64,000 nucleotides of DNA. It comes from Plantactinospora sp. KBS50 (lineage in GTDB: Bacteria; Actinomycetota; Actinomycetes; Mycobacteriales; Micromonosporaceae). The position numbers and the translations under genes are program-made. Positions 17,626 through 26,462 of this stretch are shown here, in pieces. A model generated the notes under the pieces. That model saw only the letters and a program-made list of their open reading frames with translations. It was not told the origin of the DNA and searched no databases. Position 1 is the stretch's first letter. Every line of letters starts with the position of its first letter. The stretch spans positions 1,488,001-1,552,000 of the forward strand of contig NZ_CP022961.1 in NCBI RefSeq assembly GCF_002285795.1, given 5' to 3'.

Positions 17626-18812
17626 TCAGGTCAGGTCTACCCGGGCGCCCGCCGAGAAGACCGAGCTGCGCAGCTCCACGGCGGTGGGTCGGGTCGTACC
17701 GGTGGTCGGGAAGACCAGCGGCACCAGCAGGCGTTCGCCCGGCGGGATCGGGTCGGCGAACTGGTCGGTGTTGCGGTTGGCGGCCCGGGTGGCGGCCTCG
17801 TCGGCGCTCACCCAGTTGCCGTCCGGCAGGTACAGCCGCTGCATCGAGGCGTACCAGCGCTGGCTCCGGTCGGAGGCGTTGTTGAGCCCACGGTGACCGT
17901 GCAGCCCTGGGCGGCGGGGCAGGAGACCTGGTAGACGGTGAACTCGAAGGCGGACTCGCGCAGCGTGGTGCCCACCGTGCCCTGCGCGGCCGGGCCGCTC
18001 CAGGCGCCGCTGGAGGGCTGCCGCGCCCCCTGGATCGCGCTCACCCGGGCCGTGGTGATCCACAGCGCCGCGCCGCCGACCAGGCCGAGCACCGCCAGCA
18101 GCACGGCCATGCTGGCCCACAGCGGTGGGCGGCGGCGTGCCGGGCGTACCAGGGTGGGGGTGGCCGCCCGTGGGGGCCGCGGGTAGACGTTGGGCTCGCT
18201 GAGCGCCGTCAGCTCGCGGTCGGCCTGCCGCCTGGTCTCCGCGCGCCGGCGGCGGACCCGGACCAGCAGCGCCACCGCGCCGGCCAGCAGCACCGCGGCG
18301 CCGATCAGACCGAGCACGCCCGGGCGGCGCCACAGCGGCGTCGAGGACGTGCCCAGGATGCCGCCGGAGGCTCGCCAGGTGGCCGTCGCGCAGTCGTCCG
18401 GCACCGCGTTCCCGGCGGTGAACGCGCAGGCCGGCGCCGTCAGGTCGGCGGTGCCGGCGGGTCTGGTGAGGGTGGCGCTGACCGTCTCGGTGCCGCCGGC
18501 CGGTACCCGTACCTGCCAGCTCAGGTCGGTGCCGCCGGCGGGCCGGCTGGCGGCGTCCGCGTGGCCGCCGTGGCTGATCGCGACCGGGTTCAGGCCGGCC
18601 GGCAGCTCCTGCCGGATGGTGGTGTTCACCGAGGCCGCCGTGTCGTTGCGGATCTGGATCTCGTACGACGGTGCCACGGTGCCGACCGGCACCACGGCCA
18701 GCGCGATGGCCGGCGGTGCGGCCGCGGCCGGTGCCGCCGGTGGGATGAGCGCGGATGTCATGATCGCGGTGAGGCTGGCCAGCAGCGTGCGGCCGATTTT
18801 CGAAATGTGCAT
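17626..18812 (-). pseudogene. Membrane protein with C-terminal DUF4352-like domain, one frameshift
   Basis: An envelope protein of about 395 residues when repaired. A Sec signal (SKIGRTLLASLTAIMTSAL) precedes an extracytoplasmic beta domain (YEIQIRNDTAASVNTTIRQELP). A first membrane helix (about 160-185), a cytoplasmic Arg-rich segment and a second helix (ASMAVLLAVLGLVGGAALWI) follow, then a DUF4352-like domain ending ELRSSVFSAGARVDLT. The two halves of the last domain are in different frames; one extra C in the CCC run at 17887-17889 (plus strand) restores CTVTVGLNNASDRSQRW. ATG 18812 has GGAGG 8 nt upstream. Function unknown; DUF4352 domains are often found in lipoproteins and secreted proteins. 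Confidence 0.75.
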
Positions 18813-19028
18813 CGTGGTTCCTCCCGCGCCCGACGCTAGGCGGGCGGTCCGGCGGGCCGAGCGGGAAGCGCGGAACCGGCGCGCCGGCCGGGTTCGCTGG
18901 CTTACCCTGCCCGCGGTCCCGGAGTTCTGGTGGGTTTTCGGCCCTTTTCCTGCCACCTGCGCCGGGTCCCGGCCGGCCGCGCCGCGGCCTGCTGGTGGTT
19001 CCCCGCTGGCACGCCCTAGATTGGCCGG

Positions 19029-19832
19029 GTGCGTATCGCTCGTTTCGCCCATCCCAACGGAATGTCCTTCGGCGCGGTCGAGGGGGAGCCGGCCGCCGGT
19101 CCCGAGGCGCTGACCATCGCCGAGATCGACGGCCACCCGTTCGGCCGGATCGGCTTCAGCGGCCAGCGCTGGGCCCTGGCCGACGTGCGGCTGCTCTCGC
19201 CGATCCTGCCCAGCAAGGTGGTCTGCGTCGGCCGCAACTACGCCGAGCACGCCGCCGAGCACGGTTCGGAGGTGCCCAAGGAGCCGCTGCTGTTCCTGAA
19301 GCCGTCGACGTCGGTCATCGGTCCCCGGGACGCCATCCGGCTGCCGGCGCAGTCCAAGCAGGTCGAGCACGAGGCGGAACTCGCGGTCGTGATCGGACCG
19401 CCGGGGGCGCGGCGCGCGGACCGGGCCGCCGCGCAGCGGGCGATCTTCGGCTACACCTGCGCGAACGATGTGACGGCGCGGGATCTGCAACGCTCGGACG
19501 GGCAGTGGACCCGGGCCAAGGGCTTCGACTCGTTCTGCCCGCTCGGGCCGTGGATCAGCACCGGCCTGGACGTGTCGGACCTGGAGGTCCGCTGCGAGGT
19601 GGGTACGTCGCCGGACGGGATGGAGGTACGGCAGTTGGGGCGTACCCGGGACATGGTCTTCGACGTGCCCGGCCTGGTGTCGTACATCTCGCACGTGATG
19701 ACGCTGCTGCCCGGCGACGTGGTGTTGACCGGTACGCCGGCCGGGGTCAGCCCGCTGGCCGAGGGCGAGACCGTCACCGTGCGCATCTCGGGTATCGGCG
19801 AGTTGTCCAATCCGGTCGTGGCGCTGGACTGA
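19029..19832 (+). CDS. Fumarylacetoacetate hydrolase family protein
   Basis: A 267-residue FAH-family enzyme. Motifs: VCVGRNYAEHAAEHG, PLLFLKPSTSVIGP, HEAELAVVIG with metal-binding acidic residues, GYTCANDVTARDLQ, KGFDSFCPLGPWI, and the end LLPGDVVLTGTPAGVSPL. These enzymes hydrolyse or decarboxylate beta-keto acids such as acylpyruvates or fumarylpyruvate; the substrate cannot be told. GTG 19029 is the start. It lies just upstream of the tRNA pair; many actinomycetes have such a gene before gltX, but no gltX is present here. Confidence 0.88.
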   Translation: MRIARFAHPNGMSFGAVEGEPAAGPEALTIAEIDGHPFGRIGFSGQRWALADVRLLSPILPSKVVCVGRNYAEHAAEHGSEVPKEPLLFLKPSTSVIGPRDAIRLPAQSKQVEHEAELAVVIGPPGARRADRAAAQRAIFGYTCANDVTARDLQRSDGQWTRAKGFDSFCPLGPWISTGLDVSDLEVRCEVGTSPDGMEVRQLGRTRDMVFDVPGLVSYISHVMTLLPGDVVLTGTPAGVSPLAEGETVTVRISGIGELSNPVVALD

Positions 19833-19954
19833 GCGCGCGTCGCGCGGCGCCGTCCGTACCGGAAGAAAGCCCAGCCAGCGGGCGGTTTTTGGGGGTCGAT
19901 TTGGCCCGGCACGCCGCTGGCGGTAGAGTTCAACTTCGGCGCCGCAAGCGCCGA

Positions 19955-20026
19955 TGGGGTATGGGGTAATTGGCAGCCCGACTGATTCTGGTTCAGTTAG
20001 TCTAGGTTCGAGTCCTGGTACCCCAG
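19955..20026 (+). tRNA. tRNA-Gln (CTG)
   Basis: A 72-nt cloverleaf. Acceptor TGGGGTA pairs with TACCCCA (20019-20025), discriminator G. Anticodon stem ACTGA/TCAGT encloses loop TTCTGGT with anticodon CTG. The T loop contains GTTCGAGTC. The 3' CCA is not encoded. It reads Gln codon CAG and is paired in tandem with tRNA-Glu. Confidence 0.93.
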
Positions 20027-20110
20027 CAACTGATGCCCGTGAGGGTGTCGGTAGCTGGTCTCTGATAGAGTTCAGCGGCGTTGATCGAGAGATCAACGAA
20101 GGAAGTTCCT

Positions 20111-20183
20111 GGCCCCGTCGTCTAGTGGCCCAGGACGCCGCCCTCTCAAGGCGGTAGCGCCGGTTCGAATCCGGTCGGGGCTA
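20111..20183 (+). tRNA. tRNA-Glu (CTC)
   Basis: A 73-nt cloverleaf. Acceptor GGCCCCG pairs with CGGGGCT (one G-T pair), discriminator A. Anticodon stem CCGCC/GGCGG encloses loop CTCTCAA with anticodon CTC. The T arm contains GGTTCGAATCC. CCA is not encoded. It reads GAG and lies 84 nt after tRNA-Gln, probably on one transcript. Confidence 0.95.
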
Positions 20184-20191
20184 CAGGGTAG

Positions 20192-20230
20192 CGGCCCGCG
20201 TCACCATGGTGATGCGGGCCGTTTCATTGT
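20192..20230 (+). terminator. Intrinsic terminator after tRNA-Glu
   Basis: A 13-bp stem (20192-20204 with 20209-20221, one G-T pair) with a 4-nt loop, followed by TTTCATTGT. It ends the tRNA transcript and also faces the convergent iclR gene. Confidence 0.85.
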
Positions 20231-20298
20231 GCCTGGTGGTGGGCGCCGTTGTCCGCCGAATCGACTCCTGATCTCCACGCGCGTTCGCCGGGCCGCGG

Positions 20299-20985
20299 TC
20301 ACAGTCCGCTGAGGCGTTGCCCGGCGCGGACCACCGCCATCGCGTGCCGGTCGCCCGGCCGGCGGCCCAGCCGCTCGATCGGTCCGGAGATGCTGATCGA
20401 GGCGATCACCCGGCCGGTGCGGTCCCGGATCGGGGCCGAGACGCTGGCCACCCCGGCCTCCCGCTCGGCGATGCTCTGCGCCCAGCCGCGGCGGCGCACC
20501 TCGGCCAGCGTGCGGCCGGTGAACTTGCAGCGCGGCAGCAGCGGCATCACCGCCTCCGGCGGTTCCCAGGCCAGCAGCACCTGGGCGCCGGAGCCGGCGG
20601 TCATCGGCAGCACCGAGCCGATCGGCACGGTGTCCCGCAGGCCGCTGGCCCGTTCGGCGGCGGCCACGCAGATCCGCTCGTCGGCGCGGCGCAGGTAGAG
20701 CTGGGCGCTCTCGCCGGTCGCGTCCCGCAGTGCGGTCAGCAGCGGCTCGGCCGCGGTGAGCAGCACGTCGGGCGCCGCGTTGGCGAACTCGCCCAGCCGC
20801 GGGCCCGGACGCCACCGGCCCTGCGCGTCGCGGACGAGCATCCGGTGGATCTCCAGCGCCTGTGCCAGCCGGTGCGCGGTGGCCCGGGGCAGCTTGGTGC
20901 GCTCGACGAGTTCGGCCAGGCTCGCCCCGTCCACGCAGGCGGCAAGGATGACAACCGCCTTGTCGAGGACGCCGACGCCGCTCAT
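20299..20985 (-). CDS. IclR-family regulator of leucine genes (NdgR/LeuR-like)
   Basis: A 228-residue IclR-family regulator. It has an N-terminal winged helix-turn-helix (VLDKAVVILAACVDG, ERTKLPRATAHRLAQAL) and a C-terminal IclR effector domain (ISISGPIERL). It is transcribed divergently from leuC with about 50 bp between start codons. Actinomycete homologues in this place (NdgR, LtbR, LeuR) control leuCD and other amino acid genes, so regulation of leuCD and perhaps leuB is likely. ATG 20985 is preferred because MSGVGVLDKA is the usual N-terminus; an upstream start would add 11 residues overlapping the promoter. Confidence 0.9.
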   Translation of the reverse strand: MSGVGVLDKAVVILAACVDGASLAELVERTKLPRATAHRLAQALEIHRMLVRDAQGRWRPGPRLGEFANAAPDVLLTAAEPLLTALRDATGESAQLYLRRADERICVAAAERASGLRDTVPIGSVLPMTAGSGAQVLLAWEPPEAVMPLLPRCKFTGRTLAEVRRRGWAQSIAEREAGVASVSAPIRDRTGRVIASISISGPIERLGRRPGDRHAMAVVRAGQRLSGL

Positions 20986-21034
20986 ACTGTGTCCCACAAG
21001 CCGAAATTTACCTCCCAAACTTTAGGATGTCCAG
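20983..21034. promoter_or_regulatory. Divergent iclR-leuC promoter region
   Basis: The 49-bp gap is the most AT-rich part of its surroundings (AAATTTACC, AAACTTTAGG) and must hold both promoters and the leu operator. CATACTG at 20983-20989 overlaps the iclR start and recurs upstream of leuB. AGGA before leuC ATG 21035 is its Shine-Dalgarno sequence. Confidence 0.45.
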
Positions 21035-22486
21035 ATGGTGGGAGCCACACCTACGCCGGCGCCGCGGACGCTGGCCGAAAAGGTCTGGGACGCTCATGTC
21101 GTACGCGCGGCGCAGGGCGAGCCGGAACTGCTCTATATCGACCTGCATCTGGTGCACGAGGTCACCAGCCCGCAGGCGTTCGACGGGCTGCGCACCAGCG
21201 GGCGGCGGGTGCGCAGGCCCGATCTCACGGTGGCCACGGAGGACCACAACACCCCGACCGGGTACGCCGACCCCGGCGCCTCGGCCCGCCGGGGCGACCT
21301 GCTGACCGTCTCCGACCTGACCTCGCGGACCCAGCTGGAGACGCTGCGGCGCAACTGCGCGGAGTTCGGCGTCCGGCTGCACGCCCTCGGCGACGAACAG
21401 CAGGGGATCGTCCACGTCATCGGCCCGCAGCTCGGGCTCACCCAGCCGGGCATGACCATCGTGTGCGGTGATTCACACACCGCCACGCACGGCGCGTTCG
21501 GCGCGTTGGCGTTCGGCATCGGCACCAGCGAGGTCGAGCACGTACTGGCCACCCAGACGCTGCCGCAGCAGCGGCCGAAGACGATGGCGGTCACGGTCAC
21601 CGGCGAGCTGGCCCCCGGGGTCACCGCCAAGGACCTCGTGCTGGCCCTCATCGCCCAGGTCGGCACCGGCGGCGGTCGCGGGTACGTGGTGGAGTACCGC
21701 GGCGAGGCGATCCGCCGGCTCTCCATGGAGGGCCGGATGACGGTGGCCAACATGTCCATCGAGTGGGGCGCCAAGGCCGGGATGATCGCGCCGGACGAGA
21801 CCACCTTCGCGTACCTGCGCGGGCGTCCGCACGCGCCCACCGGCGCGGCCTGGGACGAGGCCGTCGCGTACTGGCGGAGCCTGACCAGCGATCCGGACGC
21901 CCGGTACGACGCCGAGGTGCACCTGGACGCCAGCCAGATCAGCCCGTTCGTGACCTGGGGCACCAACCCGGGCCAGGGCATCGGGCTGCACGGGTCGGTG
22001 CCCGACCCGGCCGGCATGGACAGCCCGGAGGACCGGGCGGCGGCCCAGCGGGCGCTGGAGTACATGGACCTGCGCCCCGGTACGCCGCTGCGCTCGGTGC
22101 CGGTGGACGTCGTCTTCGTCGGCTCGTGCACCAACGGCCGGCTGGAGGACCTGCGGGCCGCTGCCGACGTGCTGCGCGGGCACCGGGTCGCCAACGGGGT
22201 CCGGATGCTCGTCGTGCCGGGTTCCGCGTCGGTCCGCGAGGCGGCCGAGGCCGAGGGGCTGGACAAGGTCTTCCTGGACGCCGGCGCCGAGTGGCGGTTC
22301 GCGGGCTGTTCCATGTGCCTGGGCATGAACCCGGACACGCTGCGGCCCGGTGAACGCTCCGCGTCGACCTCCAACCGCAACTTCGAGGGCCGGCAGGGCC
22401 GGGGCGGCCGTACCCACCTGGTGTCCCCGCCGGTCGCCGCGGCGACCGCGGTGCTGGGCCGGCTGGCCGCGCCGACGGACCTGTAG
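21035..22486 (+). CDS. leuC: 3-isopropylmalate dehydratase, large subunit
   Basis: The [4Fe-4S] subunit of isopropylmalate isomerase, which interconverts 2- and 3-isopropylmalate in leucine synthesis. The 483-residue protein has [53 protein letters not shown], and the three cluster cysteines: SCTNGR (Cys365) and CSMCLGMN (Cys425, Cys428). Ends with [17 protein letters not shown]. The start ATG 21035 has AGGA upstream. leuD follows after 17 nt. Confidence 0.96.
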   Translation: MVGATPTPAPRTLAEKVWDAHVVRAAQGEPELLYIDLHLVHEVTSPQAFDGLRTSGRRVRRPDLTVATEDHNTPTGYADPGASARRGDLLTVSDLTSRTQLETLRRNCAEFGVRLHALGDEQQGIVHVIGPQLGLTQPGMTIVCGDSHTATHGAFGALAFGIGTSEVEHVLATQTLPQQRPKTMAVTVTGELAPGVTAKDLVLALIAQVGTGGGRGYVVEYRGEAIRRLSMEGRMTVANMSIEWGAKAGMIAPDETTFAYLRGRPHAPTGAAWDEAVAYWRSLTSDPDARYDAEVHLDASQISPFVTWGTNPGQGIGLHGSVPDPAGMDSPEDRAAAQRALEYMDLRPGTPLRSVPVDVVFVGSCTNGRLEDLRAAADVLRGHRVANGVRMLVVPGSASVREAAEAEGLDKVFLDAGAEWRFAGCSMCLGMNPDTLRPGERSASTSNRNFEGRQGRGGRTHLVSPPVAAATAVLGRLAAPTDL

Positions 22487-22503
22487 ACGTCGAGGGGACT
22501 GAG

Positions 22504-23091
22504 ATGGACAAGTTCAGCGTGCACACCGGAACGGCACTGCCGCTCCGGCGTTCCAATGTGGATACCGATCAGATCGTGCCGGCCGTGTACCTCAAGCGGG
22601 TCACCCGGACCGGGTTCGAGGACGCCCTGTTCGCCGCCTGGCGGCAGGATCCCGGGTTCGTGCTCAACGACCCGGCCCGGGCCGGCGCCTCGATCCTCAT
22701 CGCCGGCCCCGAGTTCGGCACCGGCTCGTCCCGGGAGCACGCCGTGTGGGCGTTGCGGGACTGGGGCTTCCGGGCCGTTCTGGCGCCGCGCTTCGGCGAC
22801 ATCTTCCGGGGCAACGCGCTCAAGGAAGGGCTGCTGCCGGTCGAGCTGGAATTGGCCGCCATCGAGCAATTGTGGGACCTCACGGAAAGCGATCCATCGG
22901 CGACTGTGACGGTAGATCTGATCTTGCGTGAGGTGCGCGCAGGCGCGGATCGATGGGCATTTCCGCTCGACGAGTTCAGTCGGTGGCGCTTGCTCGAAGG
23001 GCTCGACGACATTGGACTCACCCTTCGCCATGAATCGTTGATCACCGATTTCGAGCAGACCCGACCGGGATTCCTCCCCGCCGTGGTGTAG
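22504..23091 (+). CDS. leuD: 3-isopropylmalate dehydratase, small subunit
   Basis: A 195-residue partner of LeuC that supplies the swivelling substrate-binding domain. Typical segments: [17 protein letters not shown], the [11 protein letters not shown] motif (about 74-84), [16 protein letters not shown], and the end [31 protein letters not shown] stretch stands before ATG 22504. The 3' third of the gene (from about 22850) uses noticeably more A/T-ending codons than its neighbours. Operon with leuC. Confidence 0.95.
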   Translation: MDKFSVHTGTALPLRRSNVDTDQIVPAVYLKRVTRTGFEDALFAAWRQDPGFVLNDPARAGASILIAGPEFGTGSSREHAVWALRDWGFRAVLAPRFGDIFRGNALKEGLLPVELELAAIEQLWDLTESDPSATVTVDLILREVRAGADRWAFPLDEFSRWRLLEGLDDIGLTLRHESLITDFEQTRPGFLPAVV

Positions 23092-23101
23092 CGGCTCAGG
23101 G

Positions 23102-23136
23102 GGTCGCGGGCGGTGTTTCCGGCGCCGCCCGCGACC
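23102..23136 (+). terminator. Hairpin after leuD
   Basis: A 12-bp perfect stem (23102-23113 with 23125-23136) and 11-nt loop, 10 nt after the leuD stop. It separates leuCD from the HU gene. Confidence 0.65.
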
Positions 23137-23309
23137 GCCGATTCGCCTGCCCAGCCACGCCTTCCAGCCTCATGTCCCGGCCCACGCGGCGAGAATTCGT
23201 TGCGACACAAGGGCTTTTTTGGAGCAGATGTTTGTTTCCGCGGGTCACAGGGCATACGGTGCGCGCAGAATGGCTCGCGTTGAGTCCAGTTGCACATCAG
23301 GAGGAAGTC

Positions 23310-23903
23310 GTGAACAAGGCCGAGCTCATCGAGGCGCTCGCGGACCGTCTCGGAGACCGGAAGACCGCGACGGCGGCGCTCGACGCGGTCCTTGCGGAGA
23401 TCCAGGCGTCGGTCGCCAAGGGCGACAAGGTGGCGATCACCGGCTTCGGAAGCTTTGAGAAGCGGGAACGCGGCGCGCGAACAGCCCGCAATCCGCGTAC
23501 CGGGGAACCGGTCAAGGTCAAGAAGACATCGGTTCCGGCGTTCAAGCCGGGCACCGGGTTCAAGGAGATGGTGGCCAGCGGCCGGGTGCCGAAGGCCACG
23601 GGGGCCAAGAAGACCGCCGGAGGAACCCGGACGGCGACCAAGGCTCCGGCGAGGTCCGCCGCCAGCAAGGCGACGAAGGCGTCGGGCGGCACCAGGACGG
23701 CCGCGGCGAAGAAGACCGCGGCGAAGAAGACGACGACGGCCACCAAGTCGACGGCCGCCAAGTCGACGGCCGCCAGGTCGGCGGCCAAGAAGGCGCCGGC
23801 GAAGACCACCAAGGCCACCAAGGCCACGGCCAAGAAGACCACGGCCAAGGCCACCAAGACGACCGCCAAGAAGGCACCGGCCAAGAAGACGGCCCGGCGC
23901 TGA
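23310..23903 (+). CDS. hup: HU-family nucleoid protein with long Lys/Ala-rich tail
   Basis: A 197-residue DNA-binding protein. Residues 1-90 form the HU fold ([33 protein letters not shown], the beta-arm [24 protein letters not shown]). Residues 95-197 are a histone H1-like tail made almost only of Lys, Ala, Thr, with repeated AAKK, TAKK and KKAPAKK elements. Such two-part HU proteins (HupB of mycobacteria, HupS of streptomycetes) compact DNA; the tail adds nonspecific binding and is a target for lysine modification. GTG 23310 has AGGAGG 5 nt upstream. The leuD-hup gap holds an AT-rich promoter zone (about 23195-23235). Confidence 0.93.
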   Translation: MNKAELIEALADRLGDRKTATAALDAVLAEIQASVAKGDKVAITGFGSFEKRERGARTARNPRTGEPVKVKKTSVPAFKPGTGFKEMVASGRVPKATGAKKTAGGTRTATKAPARSAASKATKASGGTRTAAAKKTAAKKTTTATKSTAAKSTAARSAAKKAPAKTTKATKATAKKTTAKATKTTAKKAPAKKTARR

Positions 23904-23936
23904 GGCGGCGCCGAACCAGGCGTGGCGTGGGGGCGG

Positions 23937-24905
23937 TCACCCGAGCGGGTGGCCGTCCCCACGCCGTACCGGGGTCAGCCGGTCCGCACCGACCAGCCGG
24001 TCGCCCGCGAAGGCCAGCAACCAGCCGGTGCCCTTGGCCGTTTCATGCGGGGAGTCCCGCCGGGGCCGGGGGCCGACCCGGCCGTTGCGCTCGGGTCCGT
24101 CCCGCCCCGGCCCCGTGCCGGCGGTCGCGACGAGCAGGTCGAGCGCCCGCGGCAACACCTTGCCCTGGCTGCACACCGCCACCGGCCGGCCCTCGGCGGC
24201 CAACTCGACCAGCCGGCCCGCGGTGGCCAGCGCCCGCTCCTGCGCGTCCTGGCCGGGCCGCGGCTCGCCCAGGTCCGAGTCCACCTCGATCGGCAGGTCC
24301 AGCAGGCCGGCGAGCGGATCGAGGGTCTGCACGCAGCGCCGTGCGGGGGCGGACAGCAGGCGTACCGGTCCGGCCAGCGCCAGCAGCGGCGCCACCGCCG
24401 CGGCCTGCCGCCACCCGCCGGGATCCACCGGACGCGCGTCGTCCGGACCCGTCCAGGTCCCCCGCCGGTACGCGCTGGCGTGCCGTACCGCGGTCAGCTC
24501 GCAGGAGACCGCCGGCAGCGCCGCGAAGGCCCGCAGCACGTCCCGGTCGTGCCGGTAGCTGAGCAGCCTGGCTGCCTGCGCCACCGGCAGCCAGCGCAGG
24601 TCGTCCACCTCCGCGTGCGGCCGGAACCGGGCGCCGCCGGCCGCCCGCATCGACCAGTAGTCGACCACCTTCGGCCGCCCGTCCCGCCGGTACCGCACCC
24701 CCGGCAGCCGCAGCTGCGGCACGGCCCGCAGGCCGGTCTCCTCGGCCACCTCGCGCACGGCCGCGACCAGCGGGTGCTCACCGGGTTCGAGCTTGCCCTT
24801 GGGCAGCGACCAGTCGTCGTACCGGGGCCGGTGCACCAGGCACACCTCGGTCCGCCCGGCGGTCCGCCGGTGCACGACGCCGCCCGCGGCGCGGATGGTG
24901 GTCAC
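23937..24905 (-). CDS. mutT1: NUDIX hydrolase fused to histidine phosphatase (MutT1-like)
   Basis: A 322-residue two-domain protein. The N-terminal half carries a full Nudix box, GKLEPGEHPLVAAVREVAEETGL shortened here to its key residues G-x5-E-x7-REVAEE-x-G. The C-terminal half has a histidine phosphatase start (AVRHASAYRRGTW), though the usual RHG is RHA. The same architecture in mycobacterial MutT1 removes 8-oxo-GTP/GDP and hydrolyses diadenosine polyphosphates. GTG 24905 overlaps the CYTH-CHAD stop as GTGA, so translation is coupled. It is the last gene of the ppk group. Confidence 0.88.
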   Translation of the reverse strand: MTTIRAAGGVVHRRTAGRTEVCLVHRPRYDDWSLPKGKLEPGEHPLVAAVREVAEETGLRAVPQLRLPGVRYRRDGRPKVVDYWSMRAAGGARFRPHAEVDDLRWLPVAQAARLLSYRHDRDVLRAFAALPAVSCELTAVRHASAYRRGTWTGPDDARPVDPGGWRQAAAVAPLLALAGPVRLLSAPARRCVQTLDPLAGLLDLPIEVDSDLGEPRPGQDAQERALATAGRLVELAAEGRPVAVCSQGKVLPRALDLLVATAGTGPGRDGPERNGRVGPRPRRDSPHETAKGTGWLLAFAGDRLVGADRLTPVRRGDGHPLG

Positions 24906-26443
24906 GGCAGCCAACCCGTCCGGCCGGGGCGGGTGGCCCGGTGCCACGCCGCCGGGAAGGCGTCCCGGGCCGCGCGGACGGCGGCCCGTTCCCGCTCGAA
25001 GAGCCGACCCGCGGTGACCGCGGCCGCGTGGTCGGTGCGGATCTCGCCGGCCAGGTCCAGCCAGGTCTGCCCGGCGACGACCGCGTCCTGATGCTCGCCC
25101 AGCAGCGTCTGCACCCGGGCCAGCGCCTTGGCCAGCCGGCGCGGGCCGCCACCGAGCACCGGGGCCACCGCGTCGAGGGCGTACCGGGCCCGCTTGGCGT
25201 TGATCCGCACGGCGTGCCACCGGCGGTCCGGGTCCAGCGGTCGCAGTTCACCGGCGCCCGGCCGGTCCCCGTCGCCGGACACCAGCCGCCGCCACGGCTT
25301 GCCGACCAGCCGGGGGAGGACCTCGCCGGCCCGGTCCGCGGCGGCCGGCGTGAGCCGGGGTTCCCGGGCCGCCGCCACGAGCGCCCGCAGCAGGGCGACG
25401 TGGCGGGGCGACGCGAGGGCCTCGGCGACCCCGGCCAGCGCCCGTTCCTGCCGCCGCGCCAGCAGCGCGTCCAGCCGGTCCACGGCCGCGGTGTCCAGCC
25501 CGCTGCCCGGGTCGGCGGCTGCGGTACGGCGCAGCCGGTCCCGCAGCACCTCGGCGTCCCGGGCCGGCCCCAGCACCCCGGCCAACCACCGCAGCTCGGC
25601 CCGCAGCGGCTCGCCGAACCCCGGAGCCAGCAGCGGTGCGAACGTCCGCAGGTCGCTGCGCAACCGGCGGCACCCCACCCGTAGCTGGTGCACCGGGGTG
25701 TCGCCGCCGGGCAGCGGCTCGCCGAGGCGTACCAGCGGGTCGTGGTGCAGCACCCGCGCCACCTCGCGGCGGATCGCGGCCGTCACCACGTCCCCGGCGG
25801 TGGGCCGGGCCGGCAGGTCGCCGGGCGGCACCAGGTCGGGCGGTCCGGCCGCGCCCGGTCCCAGCGCGCGGACGTGTTTGGGCACGAAGCCACCGTCCCG
25901 CGCGCCGGCGGCGTGCAGCGCCGGTTCCAGCCGGTCCAGCAGGTCCCGCCCGCCGCCGGTGCGTTCGACCTCCAGTTCCCGGAACGTCGCGGTGACCCGC
26001 CCGCCGGCCAGCACCTCGACCGCGTCGTCGGCGATCTCGGCGAGCGACCGGTCCGCGGCGTCCCGCACCTCGTACGCCCGCCGCACCGTCCGGACCAGCA
26101 CCGCCGGGGCCAGTTCGGCGCCCAGGGCGTACGCGGTCACCAGCGCCACCAGATCGTCCGGTGCGGCGTCCGGCGCGGCGTCCGGGCGTCCCGGGCGGGA
26201 CACCTCGATCCGTATCCCGGTGGTGCCGGTGGGCAGCTTCACCGTCCACGGCAGCTCATCGCCGTCGCGGTGCCGCAGCGAGACACCGGCGCGGGCCAGC
26301 CGCAGGTCCGGGGTGTCGAGGTAGGTGGCCGTGAGCGTTGCCGGCCGGCGCGGCACCAGCCGGGTGCCCGCGGGCAGCACCGTGTCCAGCCCCGGCAGCA
26401 CGAAGCCGGGGCCGACCTCGTACTTGCGTTCCTCCTCCAGCAT
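24902..26443 (-). CDS. CYTH and CHAD domain protein (polyphosphate-linked)
   Basis: A 513-residue protein. The N-terminal CYTH (triphosphate tunnel) domain begins with the diagnostic ExExK motif in LEEERKYEV and continues TATYLDTPDLRLARAGVSLR. The C-terminal CHAD domain (about 225-510) is alpha-helical with conserved basic/His pairs: VHQLRVGCRRLRSDLRTF and WHAVRINAKRARYALDAV. CYTH enzymes hydrolyse inorganic triphosphate or thiamine triphosphate; CHAD domains bind polyphosphate. Placed between ppk and mutT1, it probably works on polyphosphate. It starts 20 nt after the ppk stop. Confidence 0.92.
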   Translation of the reverse strand: MLEEERKYEVGPGFVLPGLDTVLPAGTRLVPRRPATLTATYLDTPDLRLARAGVSLRHRDGDELPWTVKLPTGTTGIRIEVSRPGRPDAAPDAAPDDLVALVTAYALGAELAPAVLVRTVRRAYEVRDAADRSLAEIADDAVEVLAGGRVTATFRELEVERTGGGRDLLDRLEPALHAAGARDGGFVPKHVRALGPGAAGPPDLVPPGDLPARPTAGDVVTAAIRREVARVLHHDPLVRLGEPLPGGDTPVHQLRVGCRRLRSDLRTFAPLLAPGFGEPLRAELRWLAGVLGPARDAEVLRDRLRRTAAADPGSGLDTAAVDRLDALLARRQERALAGVAEALASPRHVALLRALVAAAREPRLTPAAADRAGEVLPRLVGKPWRRLVSGDGDRPGAGELRPLDPDRRWHAVRINAKRARYALDAVAPVLGGGPRRLAKALARVQTLLGEHQDAVVAGQTWLDLAGEIRTDHAAAVTAGRLFERERAAVRAARDAFPAAWHRATRPGRTGWLP

Positions 26444-26462
26444 CGACGGCTCCGTCCCGGTC

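Noticed and set aside
17808-20096. 762-codon minus-strand protein
   Set aside because: It reads antisense through the FAA hydrolase and both stretches lack bias before ATG 18812; only the last part is the DUF4352 membrane protein.
19955-20183. tRNA genes as an integration site
   Set aside because: No integrase, duplicated tRNA 3' end or foreign DNA was seen next to the tRNA pair.
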